64,000 nucleotides of DNA from Virgibacillus siamensis. GTDB taxonomy: Bacteria; Bacillota; Bacilli; Bacillales; Amphibacillaceae. The translations under genes were made by a program, and so were the position numbers. This document shows positions 17,579 through 26,597 of this stretch, in pieces. The stretch is from the NCBI RefSeq assembly GCF_900162695.1, contig NZ_FUIH01000007.1, forward strand, positions 2,914,001 to 2,978,000, given 5' to 3'. Numbering within the stretch: position 1 is the stretch's first letter; every line of letters starts with the position of its first letter. The notes under the pieces are model-generated. The model searched no databases. It was not told the origin of the DNA and was given only the letters and a program-made list of their open reading frames with translations.

Positions 17579-19738
17579 ATGACACTTGCACAAGAAGAAA
17601 AAATACTGCAATCCTATTTTGGATATGAAACATTTCGCCCCGGACAAAAACAAACAATCAATCATATCATTCAAGGCAAAAATACGCTCTCCGTTATGCC
17701 TACAGGTGGCGGGAAATCGCTCTGCTACCAGATTCCCGGATTGACACTTGATGGTACGGCCATTATTATTTCGCCATTAATTTCACTGATGAAGGATCAG
17801 GTTGACGCGCTTCAATCACTGGATGTCCCGGCTACATACATAAACAGTTCACTGTCCGCCGGGGAGCAGCAGACACGTCTTGCTGACATGAAAGCCGGCC
17901 GCTATAAATTTGTTTACGTTGCACCGGAGCGTTTTGAATCACCTGTTTTTGTCAATGCCATTAAACATGTTCCACTTTCGCTAATCGCATTTGATGAGGC
18001 ACATTGCATTTCGCAGTGGGGACATGATTTCCGGCCAAGCTACCGGTCGATTGTGCCGAATCTGCAAAAACTGCCGAACCTGCCTGTCTTTATTGCACTG
18101 ACTGCAACAGCCACAGGTGAAGTTATTTCGGACATTCGTGAACTGCTGCATATTGCAGATGATGCTGTCGTTAATACCGGATTTGAACGGGAAAACCTGG
18201 CCTTTCATATTGTAAAAGGGAAAGATAAAGCAACCTATATACGCTCTTTTTTGTCCGAACATCCGGGGGAATCCGGCATCATTTATGCCGCAACACGGAA
18301 ACAGACAGATGCATTGTACGATCAGTTGTCCAAGCGCGGTATTTCAGTCGCAAAATACCATGCGGGACTCAGTGAACAAGATCGGAAACAGGCACAGGCA
18401 GCATTTATTCATGATGAAACAACTGTAATGGTGGCGACAAACGCTTTTGGAATGGGCATTGATAAATCTAACGTCCGCTACGTCATCCACTATGCAATGC
18501 CGATGACCATTGAATCGTATTACCAGGAGGCAGGCAGGGCTGGCCGTGATGGGGAGCATAGTGATTGTATATTGCTGTTTTCACCACAGGATATCCAGCT
18601 GCAAAAGTTTTTAATCGAGCAATCACTGATGGATGACGCGGCAAAACAGGCCGAATATCGGAAACTGCAGGCAATGATTAATTATTGTCATACACACAGC
18701 TGTCTGACAGCGTTTATTCTTGATTATTTCAGCGAAATATCAACCAGGAGCAGTGCCACATGCAAACGCTGCAGCAATTGTCTGCATCGTCAGGAACGTG
18801 TTGACCTGACAGAAGAAGCGCAAATGATTTTATCGTGTGTCAAACGAATGGGCGAACGTTTTGGTGTCGGCATGACCGCCAAAGTGTTAAAAGGATCGCG
18901 CGACAGAAAAATTGCTGATTTCCGGCTGGATAAAATTTCTACTTATGGATTGCTTTCCGCGTATACTGAAAAAGAATTGACCGAATGGATTCATTTTCTG
19001 ATTGCTGAACAGCTATTGGCAACAGAAGAAGGGAAATTCCCGACACTGAAATTAAATCAGAATTCCGTTGAGGTTCTAAAAGGAAGGCGGACGGTGTGGA
19101 TGTATACTGCACCAATTCCATCCGATAGTGAAGCAGATTATAAGGAAGATCTGTTTGCTGCATTAAGGAAACTGCGAAAGGAAATGGCCGATGAGCGTAA
19201 TGTTCCGCCATATGTATTGTTCTCTGATGCTACACTGAAAGAACTCAGCCGTTATTTTCCGGATACAAAAGATGACATGCTGACAATTAAAGGTGTTGGC
19301 GAACGAAAATTTGAGCAGTACGGTGAGGCTTTTTTGAATGAGATTCAACAATGGCGAGCGGAGCATCCGGATCAGAAACCGGCTGTACGGATTACCGGTT
19401 CGACTGCATCACCTCCCCGGGAGAAGAAACAGTCGGATGATGACCGCCCAAGTCACACAATCAGTTATACTATGTTTCAGTCAGGAAAATCAATAACAGA
19501 TATTGCGGCAATCCGGGAATTGTCACCGCAGACGATTGAAGGACATATTTTCAAAGCATACAAGGATGGTTATCCAATCGCATGGAATATATTTTTCACG
19601 GAACAGGAGGAAGCCGCTGTTCTGAAAGCAAGGGAGACAATTGTTGAGCCAAAACTCAAACCGTTAAAAGAGGCATTGGCTGATGAATTTGATTATACGA
19701 AAATAAAAGCAGTGCTGGTGAAGAATGGAATACTGTAG
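17579..19738 (+). CDS. recQ: ATP-dependent DNA helicase RecQ, long form with a C-terminal HTH domain
   Basis: A 719-residue superfamily-2 helicase. Walker A is PTGGGKS (residues 41-47), the Walker B box is DEAH (139-142), motif VI is QEAGRAGRDG (316-325), and zinc-binding cysteines are at 370, 375, 395, 398 and 401. A winged-helix region follows, and an HRDC domain lies near 515-590. After a charged linker there is a further C-terminal helix-turn-helix-like domain (about 640-719, with SITDIAAIRELSPQTIEGHI), as in the long Firmicute RecQ form; B. subtilis RecQ is shorter. It unwinds DNA at stalled forks and breaks. ATG 17579 has AAGGAG 7 nt upstream; the 40 upstream in-frame codons are not used. 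Confidence 0.95.
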   Translation: MTLAQEEKILQSYFGYETFRPGQKQTINHIIQGKNTLSVMPTGGGKSLCYQIPGLTLDGTAIIISPLISLMKDQVDALQSLDVPATYINSSLSAGEQQTRLADMKAGRYKFVYVAPERFESPVFVNAIKHVPLSLIAFDEAHCISQWGHDFRPSYRSIVPNLQKLPNLPVFIALTATATGEVISDIRELLHIADDAVVNTGFERENLAFHIVKGKDKATYIRSFLSEHPGESGIIYAATRKQTDALYDQLSKRGISVAKYHAGLSEQDRKQAQAAFIHDETTVMVATNAFGMGIDKSNVRYVIHYAMPMTIESYYQEAGRAGRDGEHSDCILLFSPQDIQLQKFLIEQSLMDDAAKQAEYRKLQAMINYCHTHSCLTAFILDYFSEISTRSSATCKRCSNCLHRQERVDLTEEAQMILSCVKRMGERFGVGMTAKVLKGSRDRKIADFRLDKISTYGLLSAYTEKELTEWIHFLIAEQLLATEEGKFPTLKLNQNSVEVLKGRRTVWMYTAPIPSDSEADYKEDLFAALRKLRKEMADERNVPPYVLFSDATLKELSRYFPDTKDDMLTIKGVGERKFEQYGEAFLNEIQQWRAEHPDQKPAVRITGSTASPPREKKQSDDDRPSHTISYTMFQSGKSITDIAAIRELSPQTIEGHIFKAYKDGYPIAWNIFFTEQEEAAVLKARETIVEPKLKPLKEALADEFDYTKIKAVLVKNGIL

Positions 19739-19746
19739 CTGACTCG

Positions 19747-19861
19747 TTATCGGTCAGTTTGTGTGATTTATCAGTCAGTACGGGAGATTTATCAGTCAAG
19801 TGGGGCCTTTTATCAGTCACTACGGGGAGTTTATCAGTCAAGTAGAGGCTTTTATCAGGCT
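19747..19861 (+). repeat. 21-bp periodic array B (core TTATCAGTCA)
   Basis: Six units start at 19747, 19768, 19789, 19810, 19831 and 19852, exactly 21 bp apart. Four are identical TTATCAGTCA; the first (TTATCGGTCA) has one change and the last (TTATCAGGCT) two. The 11 bp between cores vary. The array begins 9 bp after the recQ stop and ends 6 bp before a strong hairpin, between converging genes. Confidence 0.92.
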
Positions 19862-19867
19862 CTTTAC

Positions 19868-19904
19868 AAAAAGGGAATCCGCATTTAAAACGGATTCCCT
19901 TTTT
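19868..19904. terminator. Bidirectional terminator between recQ and the aminopeptidase
   Basis: A perfect 14-bp stem, AAAAAGGGAATCCG (19868-19881) and its complement (19891-19904), with A and T runs on both sides. Confidence 0.9.
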
Positions 19905-19910
19905 CATGCA

Positions 19911-21155
19911 TTATTCTCCTTTTATATTCAATGCCCATGTCCCGTTGCGGAATACCGGCTCAGTGCTGCCGTCTTCCAGGACACCGTCGATATCAAGCTT
20001 CTCGGAACCAATCATAAAGTCAACATGTGTGAGACTGTCGTTGACCCCATGCTGATCAAGCTCTTCATCGTTCATGGAAGCGCCGCCTTCCAGGTTGGTC
20101 GGGTATGCCTTTCCAAGCGCAATGTGGCATGATGCATTCTCATCGAATAGTGTGTTATAAAAAATCAAACCGGACTGGGATACCGGGGATTCATGCGGTA
20201 CAAGTGCAACTTCACCAAGACGGCGTGCGCCCTCATCTGTATCAAGCAGGTGCTTCAACGTGTCCTCACCCTGCTCCGCCTTGAAATCCACTACTTTTCC
20301 GTCTTTGAATGTCAGGCTGAAATTATCAATCAGACTGCCGCCGTAATTAAGCGGCTTGGTGCTTGATACTGTTCCATTCACACCATATTTATGCGGCATG
20401 GAGAATACTTCCTCGGTCGGCATATTTGGATTGAACGTCGTCCCCTTTTCCGTTTCGGCCGAGCCGCCTTTCCAGATATGCCCTTCCGGAAGCTCCATTT
20501 CAAGATCTGTTCCGGGTGCTTTGTAAATCAACTTTTTATAGTTTCGCTTATTCAAAATTTCCCTTGCAGTTTTCAATGTTTCATTGTGTGCATCCCATGC
20601 TGCAATTGGATCATCCTGGTCAACACGAACAATTTTAACAATTGCATCCCACAGACTTTCAATTGCATCTTCTTTGGACTTATCAGGGAAAATCTTTTGC
20701 GCCCAATCACCCGTCGGAATGGAGATGATTGACCATGGAATCCGGTCGTTCATAGTGTACTGGCGAAAATTAGTCATTGCCTGTGCAGCAGCTTTGTTCG
20801 CAGCAGCCACGCGTGAGGAATCGACATCTTTTAATAGGTCCGGGTTTGTCGAGCGGATGGATAATACCGCCGCACCGTCCTCCGCATATTCGTCATGCAG
20901 TTTTACTTTCCACTCCGGAAAATCCGCAATAACTTCATCCGGCGCATTTTCAAATTTCAGGAGTGTTAATTCATCGTCTGACCAGTTAATATGTACGTCT
21001 TTGGCGCCCATTTCATACGCTTTGCGGGCTACTGTCTTTGTAAATTCCGCCCCTTCAATTGGCGCATTAATCATAAGCGCCTGGTTTTTCTGTAAATTGA
21101 CCCCTGTTTTTAAAGCTAATTCTGCATACTTTTCCTTCACTTTTTGATTTACCAT
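19911..21155 (-). CDS. M29-family metalloaminopeptidase (AmpS/thermophilic aminopeptidase type)
   Basis: A 414-residue cytosolic aminopeptidase of the M29 family, beginning MVNQKVKEKYAELALKTGVN. The catalytic C-terminal half has metal-ligand segments such as GSAETEKGTTFNPNMPTEEVF, FYNTLFDENASCHIALG and HVDFMIGS. It removes N-terminal residues from peptides using two metal ions and would complete breakdown of imported peptides. ATG 21155 has GGAGG 7 nt upstream; a further in-frame start 14 codons upstream lacks a site. It is divergent from the HxlR gene. Confidence 0.9.
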   Translation of the reverse strand: MVNQKVKEKYAELALKTGVNLQKNQALMINAPIEGAEFTKTVARKAYEMGAKDVHINWSDDELTLLKFENAPDEVIADFPEWKVKLHDEYAEDGAAVLSIRSTNPDLLKDVDSSRVAAANKAAAQAMTNFRQYTMNDRIPWSIISIPTGDWAQKIFPDKSKEDAIESLWDAIVKIVRVDQDDPIAAWDAHNETLKTAREILNKRNYKKLIYKAPGTDLEMELPEGHIWKGGSAETEKGTTFNPNMPTEEVFSMPHKYGVNGTVSSTKPLNYGGSLIDNFSLTFKDGKVVDFKAEQGEDTLKHLLDTDEGARRLGEVALVPHESPVSQSGLIFYNTLFDENASCHIALGKAYPTNLEGGASMNDEELDQHGVNDSLTHVDFMIGSEKLDIDGVLEDGSTEPVFRNGTWALNIKGE

Positions 21156-21356
21156 ACTCTTACCTCCAAAAAAATTAAAAGTTGATGACAAATACATATC
21201 AATATTATTTCATATGATTGAGAAAATACCAAACAATAAGTCGGGTATAAAACGTCTATTTCAAGCCGAAAATAATTTACGCATGCAGCATATTGTGTTA
21301 TGATAATAATAGGTTACTTTTTGTAAGTTAATTATACTGTCAGAGGGGTGAGAAAG

Positions 21357-21689
21357 ATGATGGAAAATTTATGTCCGCGTTTTGAAAATGCAATGGAAAT
21401 TATCAGCAAACGCTGGGTTGGCCTTATTTTGTTTGAACTGTTGAATGGTGCAAGGCGTTTTTCCGAAATGGAAGCTGATTTGCCCATCAGCGGAAGACTT
21501 CTCTCTGATCGATTAAAAATGCTTGAAAAAGAAAACATTGTTGAACGTACCATATACTCCGAGTTCCCTGTTCGAATTGAATATTCGCTAACGGAAAAAG
21601 GCAAGTCGCTAAGACCGGTTATTGAAGAAATTCAAAATTGGGCTGATCATTGGGTATCTCCTAAAGACGTAGAAAAAAGCAAGGCATAA
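21357..21689 (+). CDS. HxlR-family winged-helix regulator
   Basis: A 110-residue MarR-like regulator of the HxlR family, with the opening CPRFENAMEIISKRWVGLIL and the recognition-helix region RFSEMEADLPISGRLLSDRLKML, then a wing and YSLTEKGKSL. A Cys near the N-terminus (residue 6) is the position used for thiol or aldehyde sensing in some members. ATG 21357 has AGAGGGG 8 nt upstream; GTG 21348 overlaps that site. It is divergent from the aminopeptidase with about 200 bp between, and the regulated gene is not evident. Confidence 0.88.
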   Translation: MMENLCPRFENAMEIISKRWVGLILFELLNGARRFSEMEADLPISGRLLSDRLKMLEKENIVERTIYSEFPVRIEYSLTEKGKSLRPVIEEIQNWADHWVSPKDVEKSKA

Positions 21690-21690
21690 G

Positions 21691-21720
21691 AAGGACCCTA
21701 AGTGATTCTGGGCCCTTTTT
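21691..21720 (+). terminator. Terminator of the HxlR gene
   Basis: AAGGACCC (21691-21698) pairs with GGGCCCTT (21710-21717), with one mismatch, and is followed by a T run. Confidence 0.7.
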
Positions 21721-21777
21721 TTATGTCTTTCGATCATCCGCCCTATACCTTACCAAGTAGCTTGACAGGGTGGAATG

Positions 21778-23031
21778 TCATCGGATTTCCCCTCTTTCAT
21801 ACAATACATTCCCATTTTTTATTACCGTATTCACATGATTGACCCCATAATGATACGGAATATACATATAATTCGGGGCATCCCAGATGACGATATCTGC
21901 CGTGCGGTCCGCGGCAATGGTTCCTGCTTGCCCGCCGCGTCCAATCGCATGTGCGGCATTAACAGTTACCGCATGCCAAATCTCTGCTGGTGAAAGTTTT
22001 AACTTAAGCGCAGCAATGGACATAATCAATTGCAGATTTTCCGTCACCGAACTGCCTGGATTAAAATCCGTTGATATGGAAATTGCCGCTCCTGCGTCAA
22101 TCATTTTACGGGCTGGTCCATACGAATCTTTTCCAAGATAAAAACTCGTTCCGGGCAAAATCACCCCGATTGTATCAGATGCTGCCAGCTGCCGGATTCC
22201 TTCATCTGATGCAACAGCCAAGTGGTCACCACTGATTGCCCCTGCTTCAACAGCCAGTTCTGTTCCGCCCAATGGATCAATTTCATCTGCATGAATTTTG
22301 ACCCCGAAGCCTTTTTCTTTCGCCTTCAGCAAGTAACGGCGGGACTGTTCCACCGAAAAGACACCGGTTTCGGTAAAAATATCAACAAATTCAGCCAAGT
22401 CCTGTTCTTTAATGTCATCAAACAAATCAGCCATTATATCTAAAAATGCTTCCGGGTCTGCTTTGTATTCCGGCGGGATCGCATGGGCACCAAGAAATGT
22501 TGAAACGAGATCAAGCGGGTGCTTCTCCCCTGCTTCTTTGGCGACTTTCAGCTGTTTCAGTTCGGTTTCTTTATCAAGGCCATAGCCGCTTTTTGCTTCC
22601 ACCGTCGTAATGCCGTGGCGCGCCATCCGGTCAAGATGGAACAACGCTTTTTCCAGCAGGTCGTCATAGGACGCTTCCCTGGTTGCATTCACAGTGGACA
22701 AAATGCCCCCGCCCTCCTTAAGAATATCCAAATATGGCACGCCCTGCTGCTTCAGTGCCATTTCATGTTCACGGGATCCGCCGAACACAAGATGAGTGTG
22801 CGGTTCCACCAACCCCGGTGTAACGAGTTTACCACCTGCGTTTATGGTTTTTTTCGCTTGGATTGAAGCCGCCTCATCATCCGGTCCAATCCAGTCAATT
22901 TTTCCATTGTTCACCGCTACCGCCACATTCTCCAATGGCTGTAAGTCGTTCATGTCACTGCCTTTAACAGGTCCCTGTTTATCCATCGTCAAAAGCTGTC
23001 CGATATTTTTAATCAGTAAATCTGCCTGCAT
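21778..23031 (-). CDS. hutI: Imidazolonepropionase
   Basis: A 417-residue amidohydrolase that opens 4-imidazolone-5-propanoate to N-formimino-glutamate, step three of histidine breakdown. The metal-binding HTHLVFGG lies near residue 78; other family segments are KSGYGLD, IHADEIDPLGGTELA and STDFNPGSS. ATG 23031 has AAAGGAG upstream. It is the last gene of the hutH-hutU-hutI unit but is separated from hutU by 262 bp that hold a GC-rich repeat. No hutG (formiminoglutamase) is in the window. Confidence 0.95.
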   Translation of the reverse strand: MQADLLIKNIGQLLTMDKQGPVKGSDMNDLQPLENVAVAVNNGKIDWIGPDDEAASIQAKKTINAGGKLVTPGLVEPHTHLVFGGSREHEMALKQQGVPYLDILKEGGGILSTVNATREASYDDLLEKALFHLDRMARHGITTVEAKSGYGLDKETELKQLKVAKEAGEKHPLDLVSTFLGAHAIPPEYKADPEAFLDIMADLFDDIKEQDLAEFVDIFTETGVFSVEQSRRYLLKAKEKGFGVKIHADEIDPLGGTELAVEAGAISGDHLAVASDEGIRQLAASDTIGVILPGTSFYLGKDSYGPARKMIDAGAAISISTDFNPGSSVTENLQLIMSIAALKLKLSPAEIWHAVTVNAAHAIGRGGQAGTIAADRTADIVIWDAPNYMYIPYHYGVNHVNTVIKNGNVLYERGEIR

Positions 23032-23082
23032 GTTTAGTAGCTCCTTTTTTGGTTCTTCTCGTTGTTACCTCATATAAATTAT

Positions 23083-23219
23083 GCTAATGTGCCGTCGCTC
23101 CGGAAATACACTTCGCTTTCCGCGGGCTCGCGATGAGCCTCCTTGTGAGAAAACCACTCACTGCGGGGTCTCATCGTCTTCGCTTTCCGGCAGGAGTCTC
23201 CGTGTATTTCCTGCGCTGG
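23083..23219 (-). repeat. GC-rich stem-loop repeat, copy 3, between hutU and hutI
   Basis: On the minus strand it runs from GCAGGAAATACACGGAGACT to GTGTATTTCCGGAGCGAC, with inverted ends. Inside are GAGACCCCGCAGTGAG, GGTTTTCTCACAAGGAGGCT and CCCGCGGAAAGCGAA, closely matching copy 1. A further stretch up to about 23280 resembles the extra module of copy 2. It is the only copy placed inside a likely operon. Confidence 0.78.
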
Positions 23220-23293
23220 TGGTGAGACCCTACAGTGCGACGAGCATTACTTCTCCGAGTATGCTTCGAGTTGCAAAGACATATTTCCAACAA

Positions 23294-24940
23294 CTACTTT
23301 TTAGTCGGTATGGTAATGTTATTTTCTGCTGCGAATTGTTCGGCTTTTTCATAGCCTGCATCCGCATGCCGGACAATGCCCATTCCAGGATCAGTCGTCA
23401 AGACACGCTCCAGCCGTTCATGCGCAAGGTCGGTACCGTCTGCCACTGCTACCATTCCCGCGTGCAAAGAATACCCCATGCCGACACCGCCGCCATGGTG
23501 GAAGGAAATCCATGAGCCGCCTGCTGCTGTATTTACCAATGCATTAAGTACAGCCCAGTCCGCTACTGCATCACTGCCATCCTTCATGCCTTCTGTTTCA
23601 CGGTTTGGCGACGCAACGGATCCGCAGTCAAGATGATCGCGTCCGATAACGATTGGTGCTTTCAGTTCACCTTTTCGTACCAAGTCATTGATTGCAAGTC
23701 CCATTTTCACACGTTCCCCATAGCCGAGCCAGCAAATCCGTGACGGCAGCCCTTGAAAAGCAACCTGATCCTGAGCCATATCAATCCAGCGAATCAGTTC
23801 TTTATTTTCCGGAAAAAGTTCTTTAATCAGCTGATCGGTCCGGTAGATATCTTCCGGATCACCTGAAAGTGCAGCCCAGCGAAATGGTCCTTTTCCCTCA
23901 CAAAATAATGGGCGGATATATGCCGGTACAAATCCCGGAAAATCAAACGCATTCGCCACACCTTCATCTTTGGCCACTTGACGGATGTTGTTGCCGTAAT
24001 CAAACACAATCGAACCATTTTGCTGATACGCAAGCATTGCTTCCACGTGTTTCGCCATACTCTGTGATGACAGCTCCGTATACCGCTGCGGGTTTTCTTT
24101 TCTAAGTGCTGCTGCTTCATCCAAGCTGTAACCGACAGGCACATAGCCGTTAAGCGGATCGTGTGCCGATGTTTGATCAGTTACAATATCAATCTGAATA
24201 TCTTTTTCCATTAATTCATGGTGGACTTCTGCTGCATTCCCGAGCAGCCCGATTGATCGTGCTTCACCTTTTTGCTTGGCTTCATTGGCCATACGCACAG
24301 CTTCATCTAGATTATCTGTCATAACGTCACAATATTTTGTGTGGATTCGCTTGTCAATCCGCTCCCGATCAACTTCCACTGCAATTACAACACCTTGATT
24401 CATTGTCACAGCAAGCGGCTGTGCACCCCCCATGCCGCCAAGCCCGGCAGTCAGCGTGATTGTATGTTTCAGTGTTCCGTTAAAATGTTTTTTGGCAAGC
24501 GCAGCGAACGTTTCATACGTTCCTTGCAAAATCCCCTGTGTTCCGATATAAATCCAGCTGCCCGCCGTCATTTGCCCGTACATGATTAGACCTTTCTGAT
24601 CGAGCTCATGGAAGTGATCCCAGTTCGCCCATTTCGGTACAAGTACAGAATTGGATAACAACACGCGTGGTGCATGTTTATGTGTTTTAAAAACACCGAC
24701 AGGCTTCCCTGACTGCACAAGCATTGTTTCATCATTTTCCAGGCTGCGGAGTGTTTTTACAATCGCGTCGAATGCCTCCCAATTCCGTGCAGCCTTGCCG
24801 ATACCGCCATATACAACGAGTTCATCCGGATTTTCCGCTACTTCCGGATCCAGATTGTTATACAGCATCCGCAGTGCTGCTTCCTGCTCCCAGCCTTTAC
24901 ATTCCAGTTCAGTTCCCTTTTTTGCCATTACCTTATTCAT
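23294..24940 (-). CDS. hutU: Urocanate hydratase
   Basis: A 548-residue NAD-dependent urocanase that converts urocanate to imidazolonepropionate, step two of histidine breakdown. Family segments include VYGGIGKAARNW, LTAGLGGMGGAQPLA (NAD binding), DQTSAHDPLNGYVP and, near the C-terminus, GRDHLDCGSVASPNRETEGM, which contains the active-site Cys. ATG 24940 has AAGGGGGAG upstream and overlaps the hutH stop by 8 nt (ATGAATAA), a sign of translational coupling. Confidence 0.96.
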   Translation of the reverse strand: MNKVMAKKGTELECKGWEQEAALRMLYNNLDPEVAENPDELVVYGGIGKAARNWEAFDAIVKTLRSLENDETMLVQSGKPVGVFKTHKHAPRVLLSNSVLVPKWANWDHFHELDQKGLIMYGQMTAGSWIYIGTQGILQGTYETFAALAKKHFNGTLKHTITLTAGLGGMGGAQPLAVTMNQGVVIAVEVDRERIDKRIHTKYCDVMTDNLDEAVRMANEAKQKGEARSIGLLGNAAEVHHELMEKDIQIDIVTDQTSAHDPLNGYVPVGYSLDEAAALRKENPQRYTELSSQSMAKHVEAMLAYQQNGSIVFDYGNNIRQVAKDEGVANAFDFPGFVPAYIRPLFCEGKGPFRWAALSGDPEDIYRTDQLIKELFPENKELIRWIDMAQDQVAFQGLPSRICWLGYGERVKMGLAINDLVRKGELKAPIVIGRDHLDCGSVASPNRETEGMKDGSDAVADWAVLNALVNTAAGGSWISFHHGGGVGMGYSLHAGMVAVADGTDLAHERLERVLTTDPGMGIVRHADAGYEKAEQFAAENNITIPTKK

Positions 24941-26453
24941 GTAAAACTCCCCCTTTTCGATATACATTGCTCTCCTCTGAATCTTTCAGCCAGTTTGCCA
25001 GTTTTTCAATATCATTGGAAAATATCCGGTCTTTGGTGATTTCCGGTACTATTTTTCGGGCATTTTCATAAAATTCACGTGTTGCAGAGGCCATTTGCTC
25101 AACTCCGCGAAACGCTGCCGCCTGCATCGCACAAATCAGTTCAATCGCAACGACATTCCTCGTATTCTGCAGCATCTGCAGCGCATGCCTTGCTGCTATT
25201 GTTCCCATGCTGACATGGTCTTCCTGATTAGCTGATGACGGAATCGAATCGACGCTGGCCGGATGTGCCAATGTTTTATTTTCAGAAACAAGTGATGCCG
25301 CACTGTACTGCATAATCATCGCACCGGATTCCAGCCCTGGATTGGGACTAAGAAATGGCGGCAGGTCGTTCAGCTGCGGATTGACGAGCCGCTCAATCCG
25401 GCGTTCCGCGACATTGGCCACTTCCGCAATTCCAAGTTTCAAAAAGTCCATTGCAAATGCAATCGGCTCACCATGGAAATTCCCGCCGGATATCACTTTG
25501 TTTTCCTCGGAAAAAATAAGCGGATTATCTGTGACGGCATTGATTTCCGTTTCCAGTTTTTCTTTGGCATAATGAACGGTTTGCCAGGCTGCCCCCAATA
25601 CCTGTGGAATGCATCGCAGCGAATAGGCATCCTGCACACGCAGTTCCCCTTGCCGCGTTGTCAGCCCGCTGTCACGTAATGTTTCGCGGAATCGCTCTGC
25701 AACATCCATCTGCTCCTGATGACCGCGAACCCGGTGCAAATCTGCATCAAAGGCATCAATAATGCCGTGCAGCCCTTCAAGTGTCATCGCCGCAACCTGC
25801 TCGCTTTGGTAGAGCATTTTTTCCATTTCCAAATAGGTAATAACACCAACTGCTGTCATCGCCTGTGTTCCGTTAATCAGTGCCAGCCCTTCTTTTGCCT
25901 TTAACGTAATCGGCGATAATCCTGCACTGTTCAGCGCCTCCTCTGTGGTTGTCCGCTCACTGTTGTAAAAAACTTCACCTTCCCCAAGCAGTGCCAGCGC
26001 CAGATGTGATAACGGCGCCAGATCTCCGCTTGCTCCAAGTGACCCTTGCTGCGGAATAACCGGGTGGATTCCTTCATTTAAAAAGTCCAGAAACTGCTCA
26101 ATCAGCTCCGGTCTTACCCCGGAATATCCTTGGATAAGCGCATTGGCCCGCAGCAATAGCATCGCTCTGCTGATTTTTTCCGAAAATGGTTCCCCCACAC
26201 CACACGCATGGGAATGAATTAAATTCAGCTGCAACGCATCCAAATCGTCATCCCCAATGACAACATCGCTGAACTTCCCAAAACCCGTATTAATGCCATA
26301 CATGGTCTGTTTTTCCACCAGCATCTGTTCAACCGTCTGCCTGCTTGTCATGATTTTTTCCCGTGATGACCCTGCCAGGGAAACCAATTCGTGGTCAAAA
26401 ACAACACGGCGAACCTCTTCCATTGTTAATGTCTCTCCTGTTAAAATAACCAT
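24933..26453 (-). CDS. hutH: Histidine ammonia-lyase
   Basis: A 506-residue lyase that removes ammonia from histidine to give urocanate. The Ala141-Ser142-Gly143 triad in GSLGASGDLAPL forms the MIO cofactor; NTGFG near residue 55 and QEDHVSMG later are also family motifs. ATG 26453 is chosen, with GGAGGTGGAGC directly upstream. The frame is open for another 46 codons to a GTG at 26591, but that stretch runs through the leader hairpin and has no family similarity. It is first in the hut operon and controlled by the leader region 26503-26635. No hutP gene is adjacent. Confidence 0.96.
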   Translation of the reverse strand: MVILTGETLTMEEVRRVVFDHELVSLAGSSREKIMTSRQTVEQMLVEKQTMYGINTGFGKFSDVVIGDDDLDALQLNLIHSHACGVGEPFSEKISRAMLLLRANALIQGYSGVRPELIEQFLDFLNEGIHPVIPQQGSLGASGDLAPLSHLALALLGEGEVFYNSERTTTEEALNSAGLSPITLKAKEGLALINGTQAMTAVGVITYLEMEKMLYQSEQVAAMTLEGLHGIIDAFDADLHRVRGHQEQMDVAERFRETLRDSGLTTRQGELRVQDAYSLRCIPQVLGAAWQTVHYAKEKLETEINAVTDNPLIFSEENKVISGGNFHGEPIAFAMDFLKLGIAEVANVAERRIERLVNPQLNDLPPFLSPNPGLESGAMIMQYSAASLVSENKTLAHPASVDSIPSSANQEDHVSMGTIAARHALQMLQNTRNVVAIELICAMQAAAFRGVEQMASATREFYENARKIVPEITKDRIFSNDIEKLANWLKDSEESNVYRKGGVLHE

Positions 26454-26502
26454 GCTCCACCTCCATACTATTGCTTTACTATAATAAAGCGGACAAAGTA
26501 AA

Positions 26503-26533
26503 AGGAGGCTATGGTTGTTAAACCATGCCTCCT
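26503..26533 (-). terminator. Terminator-like hairpin in the hutH leader (possible attenuator)
   Basis: On the minus strand AGGAGGC and ATGGTT (26533 down to 26521) pair with AACCAT and GCCTCCT (26516 down to 26503), giving a 13-bp stem with one bulged A and the 4-nt loop TAAC. TTTTACTTTG follows. It lies between the hut promoter and hutH, about 50 nt before the start codon, which is the position of an attenuator. Confidence 0.6.
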
Positions 26534-26583
26534 GAATGTCCATTAATTGTGGCAATATGCTTTTTATTTCGATGTATGCACAT
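26518..26583 (-). CDS. Putative 21-residue His-containing leader peptide upstream of hutH
   Basis: ATG 26583 is preceded by GAGGTG with a 5-nt spacing and opens a 21-codon frame that ends with TAA at 26520-26518. The peptide starts MCIHRNKKHI and has His at positions 4, 9 and 16, all coded by CAT. Its last four codons form the 5' arm of the hairpin at 26503-26533 and its stop codon sits in the loop. A ribosome reaching the stop would therefore block the hairpin. Translation is inferred, not shown; three His codons in a short frame could still be chance. Confidence 0.45.
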   Translation of the reverse strand: MCIHRNKKHIATINGHSGGMV

Positions 26584-26597
26584 ACCAGCACCTCAAT

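Noticed and set aside
19656..19907. 83-codon minus-strand frame with LTDK repeats
   Set aside because: It is array B read in antisense through the end of recQ and the terminator; same periodicity artefact.
20584..21147. 187-codon plus-strand frame
   Set aside because: Antisense to the M29 aminopeptidase, which has full family motifs.
26454..26591. 46-residue N-terminal extension of HutH from GTG 26591
   Set aside because: It runs through the leader hairpin, has no family match, and ATG 26453 has a much better ribosome site.
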